This document shows, in pieces, positions 6,882-15,400 of a stretch of DNA of 28,489 bases (the first letter of the stretch is position 1; each line of letters begins with the position of its first letter). The notes under the pieces were generated by a model that saw only the letters and a list, made by a program, of their open reading frames with translations, was not told where the DNA came from and did no database searches. A program made the translations under genes and the position numbers. Source of the stretch: a virus. The DNA lies in IMG/VR virus record IMGVR_UViG_3300036828_000573, positions 1 to 28,489 of that record; one strand, given 5' to 3'.

Positions 6882-7540
6882 CAGAACCCCCAGCCCGGGG
6901 GTGCCGGAACCGCCTCGCCTACTCCGACTCCGGAGTAGGCGGAGGTGAGCACGAGGTCGCCGAAGCTCTTGCCCGTGCCGTGGGCGTTCGCGAAGCCGTT
7001 ACCGGCGATCACGATGGACGTGCCGGTCGAGCTCGGGCCGACGGTCACGATCTCGGACAGGGCGCCGTCGGAGACGTACAGCTGCTCGCCGCTGGTGAAC
7101 GCGGCGCCACCGGCTGCGATGGGCAGCGCGAGCGCGCCCGCGGCCACCGAGCCGTTGCTGGTCGGCAGCACCCACGTCCAGGTACCGGCCACGGAGTACG
7201 TGACCGATATCGTCCCGCCAGCGGGCACCGCGTAGGCCGCGTTCGTCGTGCCGACCTGCACGCCGTTCACGTAGACGAACGTCAGCGTGAACGTGGACAG
7301 GGTGACGATGACGATCGAGCCCTTGGTGTTGGTCACCAGGTTCGTGGTGGCCGTACCGCTGGCCGGGACACCGGGAGCCGCGCCGACCGTCACGAGCCCG
7401 GGCGTGAACTGCCACTCGCAGCCGGAGCACCTAAAGTGCGTGCCGTCGATGTTGAGCAGGTTGCGCCGTACTGGCTTGCCGCATCGCGGACATGTGACGG
7501 GGGAGGCCAGCGGCTCACTCGGGATCCCAGACGAGGCCAT
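6881..7540 (-). CDS. Zinc-ribbon plus beta-sandwich protein
   Basis: 219 residues, ATG two bases after the preceding stop, with only a weak ribosome-binding site, so translation is probably coupled. The N-terminus carries a four-Cys zinc ribbon (CPRCGK, then CSGCEW; about residues 17-42). Residues 55-125 form the beta domain also present at 5184-5597 (FTLTFVY, GTTN, ISVTYSV, GTWTW). A C-terminal beta-like region (ALPIAAGGAAFTSGEQLYVS, GTGKSFGDLVLTSAYSG) follows. The zinc ribbon on a phage structural protein is unusual. A decoration, fibre or binding role is possible. Confidence 0.7.
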   Translation of the reverse strand: MASSGIPSEPLASPVTCPRCGKPVRRNLLNIDGTHFRCSGCEWQFTPGLVTVGAAPGVPASGTATTNLVTNTKGSIVIVTLSTFTLTFVYVNGVQVGTTNAAYAVPAGGTISVTYSVAGTWTWVLPTSNGSVAAGALALPIAAGGAAFTSGEQLYVSDGALSEIVTVGPSSTGTSIVIAGNGFANAHGTGKSFGDLVLTSAYSGVGVGEAVPAPPGWGF

Positions 7541-7543
7541 GGA

Positions 7544-7939
7544 TCAGTTTCCCGTCCCGGCACCCGCCGTGGTCCGTGCACGCCTCGGCGGGATGTCGAG
7601 CGCCTCCGTCGTGGCCGCCTTCGTCTCGCTGTCCAGCTGCGGCTCGGTCAGCTCCGGGATCAGCACCTGGACGGCGCTGGACTTGGCCGGGTCCGGGCGC
7701 GCGTCGGCCGGGGGGCCGAACTGCCGGTTGGAGACCTGCCTCGGCAGGATCGTCGGCAGCGGCTGCTTCTGCTCCTCGATCTTGCGGATCCGAGGCGGTC
7801 CGAACTTCGGGGTCAGCAGGTTCGCCACCCGAGCCTCTTCCGCGTCGAACACCTCGCCGGGGCGGATGAGGTCGGTCTGCTTCTCGACATCGCCCTTGCG
7901 GGGCAGCGAGATGTTTACGAGCGCTTGCCAACGTGGCAT
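7544..7939 (-). CDS. Hypothetical basic/proline-rich head-region protein
   Basis: 131 residues. ATG in a TAATG junction with the upstream gene, with GGAGG 11 bases upstream. The N-terminal part (MPRWQALVNISLPRKGDVEKQTDLIRPGEVFDAEE) resembles small head accessory or stopper-like proteins in which a short beta region gives 'pGEvv.l'. The rest is low-complexity Pro/Arg/Glu-rich sequence. No family is claimed. The tail looks disordered. Confidence 0.6.
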   Translation of the reverse strand: MPRWQALVNISLPRKGDVEKQTDLIRPGEVFDAEEARVANLLTPKFGPPRIRKIEEQKQPLPTILPRQVSNRQFGPPADARPDPAKSSAVQVLIPELTEPQLDSETKAATTEALDIPPRRARTTAGAGTGN

Positions 7940-8310
7940 TACTGGTTCGCCTCCACCCAAAATGTGAATGTGGGGTCAGGTGACGTTTCGTAGGCGAACG
8001 CCTCCAGATTGCCACGGATGAACCTGTACGACCCTGTGGCGCTGTACGGGCCGTACTGCGTGTCATCTACCGGCTCGATAGCGCCCGAATCCCAGATGTC
8101 GTACCAGGTCGATCCGTCCGTAGACCCTTCCAGACGGAACTGCAGCTCCGAGGGACGCGGGCCGCCGCCGAGAGTCCCGACGATGGAGAAACTGGTGTAC
8201 GTAGCTCCGAGATCGAAACTGGCCCCGACGCCCCTGACCTCTACCGCTTCCAGCAACGTGCAGAACTGGTAGTTCGGTGAAAATGGCCAGGTGTACAGGG
8301 GATTCGTCAT
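7939..8310 (-). CDS. Beta-sandwich-like hypothetical protein next to the capsid gene
   Basis: 123 residues from ATG one base after the capsid stop. A GTG four codons upstream is a possible alternative start. The sequence is beta-rich with many aromatic residues (LYTWPFSPNYQF, then GSTDGSTWYDIWDSG and GSYRFIRGNLEAF). Strand patterns such as FRLEGSTDGSTW recall discoidin or jelly-roll-like receptor-binding domains, but the likeness is weak. The Trp- and Tyr-rich surface hints at binding a carbohydrate or partner protein. Confidence 0.6.
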   Translation of the reverse strand: MTNPLYTWPFSPNYQFCTLLEAVEVRGVGASFDLGATYTSFSIVGTLGGGPRPSELQFRLEGSTDGSTWYDIWDSGAIEPVDDTQYGPYSATGSYRFIRGNLEAFAYETSPDPTFTFWVEANQ

Positions 8311-8311
8311 C

Positions 8312-9223
8312 CTACACACCACTCAACAGGCACACAGCGTAGGGCTGGTCCAGGCCGATGGCGCTGGCCCGCTGGGTGTCCGAGCGCCAGGTCTTGCGCG
8401 GCTCGTCGCGGTAGAGCGGACCGGCCAGGAACGGCAGCTCGTCGGCGTAGAAACCGGCGCGGTGCCGCTGCATGACGATCGCGTTACCCGCCGGGACCTG
8501 CCGGGAGACCAGCACGTCCAGGTTGAAGATCTTCTGCGGCAGCACGCCCGTGTAGAGCAGGTTCTCGGACGCGATGTCGCCGATGTACGGGGCGGCGAAG
8601 GTCGAGGACTGCAGCAGCGTGTTCTTCGTCGCGTGGTTGATGATCAGCGTGTCGGCCTCGAAGCCGAGCCACTGCGTGACACCCGACGGCGAGACGATGT
8701 TGCTGTTCTCGACCAGGTAGCACGCCTGGGCGATGTCCGCGCGGATCGTCGCCGCGGCCGAGGCCCAGGTGTTGGACACCGCGAGGGTCTGGATCGAGGC
8801 GTTGGCCACCACGGCCGAGTAGAACGCGGTGTTCCACGAGTAGACCATGGTGTTCTTGACCTGGAGCAGCTGGCGGGTGACCGGGTCGATGGTCTGGCGT
8901 CGGCGCATCTCGTCCGAGACCATGATCGCCATGGCGCGCTCGTGCGTGAACACGACGCGCGGGATGCCGATGGACGTCGGAACGACCGGGACCTCGCCGA
9001 ACTCGGGCCGGACCTCGGGGTAGTCGTCCGCGTACAGCGGCGTCGACTCCGAGTACCGCACGGCGCCGCTGGGCGCGGCGCCTCCGTTGCGCAGCACCGA
9101 GTCCACGATGAACTCGTTCTGCGTGATGTCCAGGATCAACGCGGGGATGACCAGCGGATCCTTCAGCAGCTCATTGACTGTGATTCGTGGTGCGTCGGAA
9201 TATCCGCGAGCGCCTGCAGGCAT
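8312..9223 (-). CDS. Major capsid protein (HK97 fold, Mu T-like)
   Basis: 303 residues, ATG with GGGGAG upstream. An upstream in-frame extension lacks a good start. Length fits Mu T-like major capsid proteins, which lack the large N-terminal delta domain because a separate scaffold is used. Characteristic features are an N-terminal arm (RGYSDAPRITVNELLKDP), the E-loop region (GEVPVVPTSIGIPRVVFTHERA), a long spine helix (MRRRQTIDPVTRQLLQVKN) and a P-domain/A-domain with strand-rich C-terminal sequence (IFNLDVLVSRQVPAGNAIVMQRHRAGFY). Decoration and protease/scaffold genes lie immediately upstream, as expected. Confidence 0.88.
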   Translation of the reverse strand: MPAGARGYSDAPRITVNELLKDPLVIPALILDITQNEFIVDSVLRNGGAAPSGAVRYSESTPLYADDYPEVRPEFGEVPVVPTSIGIPRVVFTHERAMAIMVSDEMRRRQTIDPVTRQLLQVKNTMVYSWNTAFYSAVVANASIQTLAVSNTWASAAATIRADIAQACYLVENSNIVSPSGVTQWLGFEADTLIINHATKNTLLQSSTFAAPYIGDIASENLLYTGVLPQKIFNLDVLVSRQVPAGNAIVMQRHRAGFYADELPFLAGPLYRDEPRKTWRSDTQRASAIGLDQPYAVCLLSGV

Positions 9224-9237
9224 GTTGTCACTCCCCT

Positions 9238-9741
9238 CTAGAAGATCCGGGCCCGGCCCAGGAAGTAGGTCGAACCGCCGATAAGCGTGTTCGCGACGAG
9301 CTGGCCCGCCGCCACGCCGCCGGGTTGCGTGCACCTACCGAAGATCACCTTCGGATCGGTGCCGCTGCCGTTGGAGATCACGGTGCCAGGTGTGGTGGCG
9401 CTGTGCGTCAGCAGGTCACCCTCGGAGACGATGCCGTTGTACCAGACCCAAATGTCCACCCCGCCGTAGTAGACGGAGGTGTAGTCGTCCAGCACGCTGA
9501 TGTCGATCGCGGGCTGGCCGTACGAGTTGGCCGACCCGGTCTGCACCGAGATGACGTTCGCGTCCTTGCCCGCCACGCCCAGTACATATTGGGACGACCC
9601 CGCTGCGACCGGGCACGGTGCCACGGTCAGGTCGGTGGTCGAGCCGATGGTCGTCGGGCGGACGATCATACCGCCGATGACCAGCGTGGAGACCTGCTTG
9701 TTCAGTGGACCTTGCTTGTAGTGCGGGAGAACCGCGCTCAT
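9238..9741 (-). CDS. Capsid decoration protein (DUF2190-like)
   Basis: 167 residues, ATG preceded by GAGGAGG-type purine tract. Beta-rich with conserved-looking turns: VLGVAGKDANVISVQTG, an aromatic segment (DDYTSVYYGGVDIWVWYNG), then SEGDLLTHSATTPGTV and the C-terminal GRCTQPGGVAAGQLVANTL. 'Gly-Arg-Ala/Cys-...-Gly...vaaGqlv' in the C-terminal half is typical of DUF2190-type decoration proteins that stabilise the shell. Placement right before the capsid gene agrees. Confidence 0.75.
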   Translation of the reverse strand: MSAVLPHYKQGPLNKQVSTLVIGGMIVRPTTIGSTTDLTVAPCPVAAGSSQYVLGVAGKDANVISVQTGSANSYGQPAIDISVLDDYTSVYYGGVDIWVWYNGIVSEGDLLTHSATTPGTVISNGSGTDPKVIFGRCTQPGGVAAGQLVANTLIGGSTYFLGRARIF

Positions 9742-9757
9742 CGGCTCCGCCTCCTCC

Positions 9758-9961
9758 TCAGAATCCGTTGCTGACGGCGAAGCTTTCGCCGGATGTCTCG
9801 TGCGTGGTCGTCGTGGCCACCGCACGCAGGTTCCCGGCGCCGATCGCGGTGACTTCGGCCGCGTTCAGTTCCAGCACCTCGCTCTTGTGGACCAGCCGGG
9901 GCGGGGCGTTGTAGCCGGACCCGGCCACCAGAGTTGCCACGGTGACGACGTAGCGGGCCAT
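9758..9961 (-). CDS. 67-aa small head protein with AIGAGNL motif
   Basis: 67 residues. ATG lies two bases after the protease/scaffold stop with no clear ribosome-binding site, which suggests reinitiation. Beta-like throughout (RYVVTVATLVAGSGYNAPPRLVHKSEVLELN) with TAIGAGNLRAV near the centre, a motif shared with the 105-aa protein at 6564-6881. Its place between the scaffold and decoration genes suggests a minor capsid component. No stronger function is supported. Confidence 0.65.
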   Translation of the reverse strand: MARYVVTVATLVAGSGYNAPPRLVHKSEVLELNAAEVTAIGAGNLRAVATTTTHETSGESFAVSNGF

Positions 9962-9963
9962 CG

Positions 9964-11142
9964 CTACATCCCGAACATCTGGGCGCGGGCGCGTCCCACG
10001 ACGTCGTCACGGGCCTGCGCTGCCTCGCTCTGGCGGTCGATGGGCTCGTCCATCGCCGAGCCGAGCTCGACCGACATGTCCATCATCTTGGCGGCCTTGG
10101 CGAACTCGGTGAGCACCTTGCGCATGACCTGCCCAGCGTCCACCGACTTGCCGTTCGACAGGTCGACGGTCTTCCCGGTGCCCTCGAGCAGCGGGCGGGC
10201 CATCTCCACGATGAAGGGCGGAACGCCGGAGTCGCGCACCAGGCGCGCCCGCTCGGCCTCGTACCGCTGCGTGTCCAGCTCGGAGATGACCACCGAAAGC
10301 TGGCGGTCGGTCTCGTCGGCCCGGACGTTGGCCATTTCGATCGCCATGGCGGCCTCGTTGGACAGCCCTGGCGCAGCGGCGGCGACCTCGAGCTGGAACT
10401 CCTGCTCGAGAGCGGCCAGATCCTCGTCGGACATGTTGCCGACGAGCTGTGCCAGCTCCTCGTCGGTCAGCTCGGTGGACCCTGCGCCCTCGCCGGTCAG
10501 CAGGTTCTCCGACCCGGCGATGGCCGCGAGTGCGTCGATCTTGTCTTCGGGGATCTGGAGCAGCTTCGCGAGCCGCCCGCGCTCCTCCGTCGTGAACGTG
10601 TCGGTCACTGCTGTCTCCTGACCCGTGAAAACGGATGTTGAAAGGTCCAGGACCATGTTGACGTCGTTGGACGCCTCGACGGCCTGCCAGCCGCCCAGTC
10701 CGGGGATGCGCGGGTCGAGGGTGCCGAGCACGTGCTGGACGGCCGCGGAGAAGAACTTGCCGTCGCTGCGCGCGTAGTCCTCCACGATCCGGGCGGACAC
10801 CCCGAGGTTGGGGTTCTCCTTCAGCACCTGCGCGCCGCGCTCGGTGGCCGCGAGCTTGATATACAGCCCGTCGTCGCCCAGCTCGAAGTCGGTGACCGCG
10901 CCGCCGAACCGCTCGACGTCGTTGGTGTGGCTGTTGTCGCTCCCGGCCAGCTGGAACGGGACCTGGTCGTAGGCGCGGTCGCGGAAGGACTGGACCAGAC
11001 CGGCCAGGTAGTCCTTGGTGAAGTGCAGCATCCGGCCCTTGTACTCGACATCGCCGACGGGCAGCACGCGCTTGCGCCACATGCTGTTGCCCAGTTCGAC
11101 GGCCCTGGCGCCGGTGAACGGGGTCAGGACGGCCGTGGTCAC
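9964..11142 (-). CDS. Capsid maturation protease fused to scaffold (Mu gpI-like)
   Basis: 392 residues from GTG in a GTGA junction. Residues 20-155 form the protease: PFQLAGSDNSHTND with candidate catalytic His72, GAVTDFELGDDGLYIKL, and NLGVSARIVED with candidate nucleophile Ser116, as in gpI-type capsid proteases. From about 170 to 340 the chain is Glu/Gln/Ala-rich and helical (ELTDEELAQLVGNMSDED, EAAMAIEMANVRADETD), matching an internal scaffold. The C-terminus (RARAQMFGM) is basic and could bind the capsid. The scaffold directs shell assembly, and the protease then clears it. Lacking is a check of the third catalytic residue. Confidence 0.85.
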   Translation of the reverse strand: MTTAVLTPFTGARAVELGNSMWRKRVLPVGDVEYKGRMLHFTKDYLAGLVQSFRDRAYDQVPFQLAGSDNSHTNDVERFGGAVTDFELGDDGLYIKLAATERGAQVLKENPNLGVSARIVEDYARSDGKFFSAAVQHVLGTLDPRIPGLGGWQAVEASNDVNMVLDLSTSVFTGQETAVTDTFTTEERGRLAKLLQIPEDKIDALAAIAGSENLLTGEGAGSTELTDEELAQLVGNMSDEDLAALEQEFQLEVAAAAPGLSNEAAMAIEMANVRADETDRQLSVVISELDTQRYEAERARLVRDSGVPPFIVEMARPLLEGTGKTVDLSNGKSVDAGQVMRKVLTEFAKAAKMMDMSVELGSAMDEPIDRQSEAAQARDDVVGRARAQMFGM

Positions 11143-12140
11143 GAAGACGCCTTTTTGAAACTACCGGCGCCCATGTTCTGGGCGCGCTTGGCGAACGCGA
11201 GGGCGCGCTCCGGCGGGAACCCGCGGGCCTTGAGCTTGGCGTAGATCGCCTTGCCCTTGGGGCTCAGCCCGTCCGTGTTCTCGCCGCCCGCGCCCATGGA
11301 GGTGACGCGCGGTCCGTCACCGGCCGAGTTCGACGGGTTGGCCAGCGCGCTGATCGCCGGGACGCCGAACCTCTCCATCAGCGGGGTCTGCTCGGGCGCC
11401 TGGGCGTACGGCACCCCGGCCTTCTCGGGCGCCTTCGCCGCGCCGTTCCAGGTGCCGAGCAGCTCCATGAGCGCGGACCGCTGGTGCGGGTGCCCGGTCA
11501 GCTTCGCGCCGGTGGCGGTCTGGGCCGCCCAGCTGCCGTCGTCCCCGCGCTTGATCGTCCCGATGTCCATGCCGCCGCGGCGGTGGCGCACCTGCGCGCT
11601 GCCGTCGGCCGCGCGGCTGACCAGGATGTCCCACGGACTGATGACCGGGAGCTTCTGCGCCAGGGACACGGCCCGGCCGCCGGTGTTGGACTGGGATCCG
11701 TAGTTGCCGGTCTTCGACCCGACGCCGAGGCGCTGTGCCTGGAAGCCGGTCGAGTGCTGTCCGCCGTCCTGCGGGGTGCGCAGCTTCGGCGAGCAGTTCT
11801 CGGCATCGCTGACACCGCCGGACGTCGAACTGCCCTCGCGCATCTCACCCCGGGGGCTGTAGCCGCCCGCCATGCCGTCGTGCGTGTGCGCGAGGGACGC
11901 GAAGTCGTGGCTGTGCGTCACGACGTGGCTGTGGCTGTAGCCGCCCTCTTCCGAGGCGAGACCGAGTGCGTTGCTGTGCGAGTGGGCCGACAGCTTCGCC
12001 ATGCCCTTGCGCCCGTACTTCTTCCGGCCGATGAAGGCGGCCAGCCCACCCGGGTTGCTCGCACCCCTCGCGGCAAGAGCACCCTTCAGCTTGGCGAAGT
12101 TGGCTCCTGATCCGGGCGGGGCTCCGGCGTACGTCGCCAT
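11139..12140 (-). CDS. Large head-region structural protein with a His-rich segment
   Basis: 333 residues, ATG with GGAGG eight bases upstream. The N-terminus (NFAKLKGALAARG, then NPGGLAAFIGRKKYG) and C-terminus (GKAIYAKLKARGFPPERALAFAKRAQN) hold the short helical units common in actinophage minor head and protease-associated proteins. Between them lie a His-rich segment at residues 52-85 (SHSHVVTHSH, HTHDG) and a compact beta/alpha domain around VRHRRGGMDIGTI, GHPHQRSALMELLGTWN. The His cluster could bind metal. It directly precedes the protease/scaffold gene (GTGA overlap), so a head role is likely, but no enzymatic function is claimed. Confidence 0.75.
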   Translation of the reverse strand: MATYAGAPPGSGANFAKLKGALAARGASNPGGLAAFIGRKKYGRKGMAKLSAHSHSNALGLASEEGGYSHSHVVTHSHDFASLAHTHDGMAGGYSPRGEMREGSSTSGGVSDAENCSPKLRTPQDGGQHSTGFQAQRLGVGSKTGNYGSQSNTGGRAVSLAQKLPVISPWDILVSRAADGSAQVRHRRGGMDIGTIKRGDDGSWAAQTATGAKLTGHPHQRSALMELLGTWNGAAKAPEKAGVPYAQAPEQTPLMERFGVPAISALANPSNSAGDGPRVTSMGAGGENTDGLSPKGKAIYAKLKARGFPPERALAFAKRAQNMGAGSFKKASS

Positions 12141-12221
12141 GCGGCCTGCCTCCTGTACGCATCAGCGCATAGATCGTTTGCAGGCATGATACCGCCTAAC
12201 AGGCGTAACGGCATCTGTACC

Positions 12222-12407
12222 TTACGAACCGCCGTACTCGGTCCTGTCGGCCTCCGGCTGGAGGTGCCTGCTCTGCAGCTCCTCCGCCAGCGCCAGGGCC
12301 ACGGCCTTGCGCTTGTCCTCAGGCATATCCGCGTAGCCAGGGGGGATACTCAAAAACTCCCGGTGCGGAGTGCTCGGTGACTGAGCCTCCGGTGCCTGCT
12401 GTGTCAA
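12222..12407 (-). CDS. 61-aa hypothetical protein, TTG start, overlaps the 1121-aa gene
   Basis: A TTG seven bases after a strong GGAGGTAAGG ribosome-binding site gives a 61-aa reading frame. Its first 89 bases overlap the 3' end of the 1121-aa gene in another frame. The first half is polar (TQQAPEAQSPSTPHRE); the second is helical (DKRKAVALALAEELQSRHL). An ATG nearer the end of the large gene would give 34 residues but has no ribosome-binding site. An 81-base spacer with only a weak hairpin follows before the next gene. No family is recognised. Confidence 0.6.
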   Translation of the reverse strand: MTQQAPEAQSPSTPHREFLSIPPGYADMPEDKRKAVALALAEELQSRHLQPEADRTEYGGS

Positions 12408-15400
12408 TTTCCTTACCTCCAACCACGTCCCAGATGGCCACCTGGTCGCGCGCCTTCCCTGCCCTGATCGCTTCGCCCTGGTCGGCGATGTTCTCCGACG
12501 GGTCCAACCACAGTTTACCGTCAGACACCCATCCGCCGAGGTGGGCGTTGGGGTTGTTCTTGAACACCTCGCGCTCGTCCATCAGGAACTTGTCGATCGC
12601 CGCGGCCAGCTGGTGCTTGTCCTTCATGACAGAATCCGGATACTGATGAGTGTGTCCGGGCAGGGACACCATGTAGCCGTGGCTCGGCGCCTTGCCCGTC
12701 TTAGGGTCCAGAGAGAACCCCTCCGGCTTCACATGCTCGGCTAGCGCGGATCCGCCGCCGCCGCCCTTGGTCCACCGGCCCTTCGCGTCCCGGAGCTCGA
12801 GAGCCCACTCCATGGCGATCTCCAGGGTGTCGTCCACGTCGTGAAGCATTGACAGCGCCGTGGTGCCCGACGCGGTCTGGATGTTGTTCGCCTGGGCGTG
12901 GGAGATCCACTTCTTCCAGGCGTTGGCGGTGGCGGTGGCCCGCCCCTTGGCGGCGCTGGACTTGTTCGCGGCATCCTCGGCGTCGTTGGCGGACTGCTGC
13001 ACGAGCCAGGTGATCGCCTGCATCTGGCTCGGGCTGATCGTCCTGCCCTCGCGCTTGCTGGCTGCGACCGCGGCCTTTCGGTACTCGTCTGCGACGACCT
13101 GGTAGTACCGGTCGTCACCGATCGGCGGCTTCTCCTTGTCGCCGAGACGCTCACCGGCCGCCACGCTCAATGCGTGCCGGTCGATCACCACCTCGCCGTA
13201 CGGGTCGTGCGGGCTGTCCTCGCCCTTCTGCTCGATGAGCTTGGCGAACGCGTTGGTCTTGGGCGCGGGCAGGGCCTCGTCGAAGCTCTTGCCGTCCATG
13301 ATCTTCTGTGCGGCGTTGGCGTGCGATGTCATGGCGGTCGTGCCCTCGCCCGGTCCGATCGGCCGTCCCAGTTCGACCGACCGGGCCGCGTTGAACATGT
13401 TGACCGGCCAGGAGGTCTGCGGCGAGTAGGCCGAGAGCAGACCGGCGCCCTTGTGCTGGTCGCCGTGTGCGATGGCCCCGGCCACCAGACCGGCGTCTGC
13501 GTACCAGCGCATGCCCTGCGCCTTCTGCCCTTCGCTGGCCATCGAGTAGGCGTGCAGCACGTGCTCCGCCTTCATCGGGTGCGCCTTGAAGAACGGGTGG
13601 TCGGACGGGTCCGGATACGACGAGCGCGGATTGATCAGCCGCGCGTGCGGAGGCACCTTGTACGCGGGCTCGGGGGATCCGCTCGGCCCGCCGGGCGAGC
13701 GCGACCACTCGCCGTGCGCGCCGCGCATCTCGTGCATCCAGTTGTCCTGGAACTTGCCGAGCTCGACGGCCTGGCCGGTTATGGTGCCGGACTCACCACT
13801 GCGGAAAGGGGGCGGCTCCGAGGACTCGTCGGCGAACTGGATGGTGTTGATCTGCTCGGTGATGTTGCCCGGCGAAGGTGCCTGCGTCAGCCGCCAGCCC
13901 TCGGTCTGCATCCACTGGTCGACCATCGACTGGGCCGTCTGCTGCGCGACGTCGGGGCTCAGGCCCTCCTTCATCAGGACGGTGGCCAGCACCTCGATGG
14001 CCTGCTCGGTCACGTCGCCCGGCTCGTTGGACAGCTGCTGAGGATTGGGCCTGCGGGGGTTGAGCGTCTGCAGGGGGTGCGCGACGAACCTCGCGCCCTT
14101 GCCCCGGGCCGCCACGTGGAACTCGGCGACCTCACCGGCGACGCCGTGCAGCAGGGGGATCGCGAGCGCGACGCTGACCGGCAGCGCGGCTCCGGCCGTC
14201 AGCGCGGCGATGACCACTCCGACGGTCAGCACCCCGATCCGCACCGCCAGCCTGGCCCTCGGCTCGGTGTGCTTCTCACCCTCCACCTGATCGCGCAGCT
14301 TCTTGATCTCATCCAGGGCCTTGCCGACTTCCTTGTCGGTGTACACCCGTTGCTGCGTGTAGACGCTCGCCGCCACCTTCACGTTCGACGCGGACGCAGC
14401 GCGCATCGATGCCGGGGGCGGCGCTGCGCTGGGCGCGTGCGGCGCGCGCATCGAGGCCGTGTGCGGAGCGCTGATGCGGACCCCGCCCGAGGAGTGCGAG
14501 GCGGCGTGGTACGAGGAATCCATGTGCACGAAACGGCCGTTCGGACCCCGGGGGTGCACGGACGAGTCGAACGACAGCGCCAGGGCCTGGCTGGAGATGT
14601 TCTCCATCGACAGATCCTCCTTCTTTGTCAGCTCCTTGAGGAAACCGGCCTCCTGCGGATAGTTATCGGCGATATGTTCGGCGAGCTTGCGCGCGTGCTC
14701 GTGCGCGCCGTGCGTGTGCTTCTCGGCGTGGTCGGCGTCGAAGTTCCAGGCCTTGTCATCCGTGTCGGCGAGCATCGCGGTGGAGTGCCGCCGGGCGTGC
14801 GCCCCGTCGTACTTGATCGTCTGGAGCAGGTGGGCGAACGACGCGGCCTTGGTCACCGGGTTGACCGACTTCGACATCTCCACGGGCCCGCCGCCGAGCG
14901 GGTACCGCATCACGTCGGAGCCGCGGTGCACCGTCAGGTGGGTGAACGTCACCGGGGTCGGCGGCACGGGGTCCGGCAGCGGCTCGCCGGGGTCCAGCAT
15001 CGCCAGGGTGACGTGGGGCCGCCAGTCTTTGTGCTGGCTCGCGGAGAGGTCTTCCAGCGCGCTGCGGATGCGCTCCGCCCCGGGCAGCACGACACCGGCC
15101 CACGCGGGCGTCATGCCCTCGTCGTCCGGCGGGAACGTACCCACCCCGCCGACCGTGCCGGACAGCGGGCCGGGCATCGCGAACGCCGCCTCCCGGGCCC
15201 GGCGGCACGCCTCGGCGTATGCCTCGTCGTCCACGTCCTTGCCGAGGTAGACCACCGTGATGTGGTGGTCCTCGACACCGTTCGGCGTCGTTGGGATCGT
15301 CCCCGGCGGAATGTCCAGAGAGATCATTCCCGACCGCTTGTTCAGGCTGTATCCCGCCAGGTCCATCACCTGGTTCAGCGCTGCCCACTCGGCCGCCTCG

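Noticed and set aside
12141-12221. Terminator or promoter in the 81-base spacer before the 333-aa gene
   Set aside because: Only a 6-bp bulged hairpin and no convincing -35/-10 pair at proper spacing were seen.
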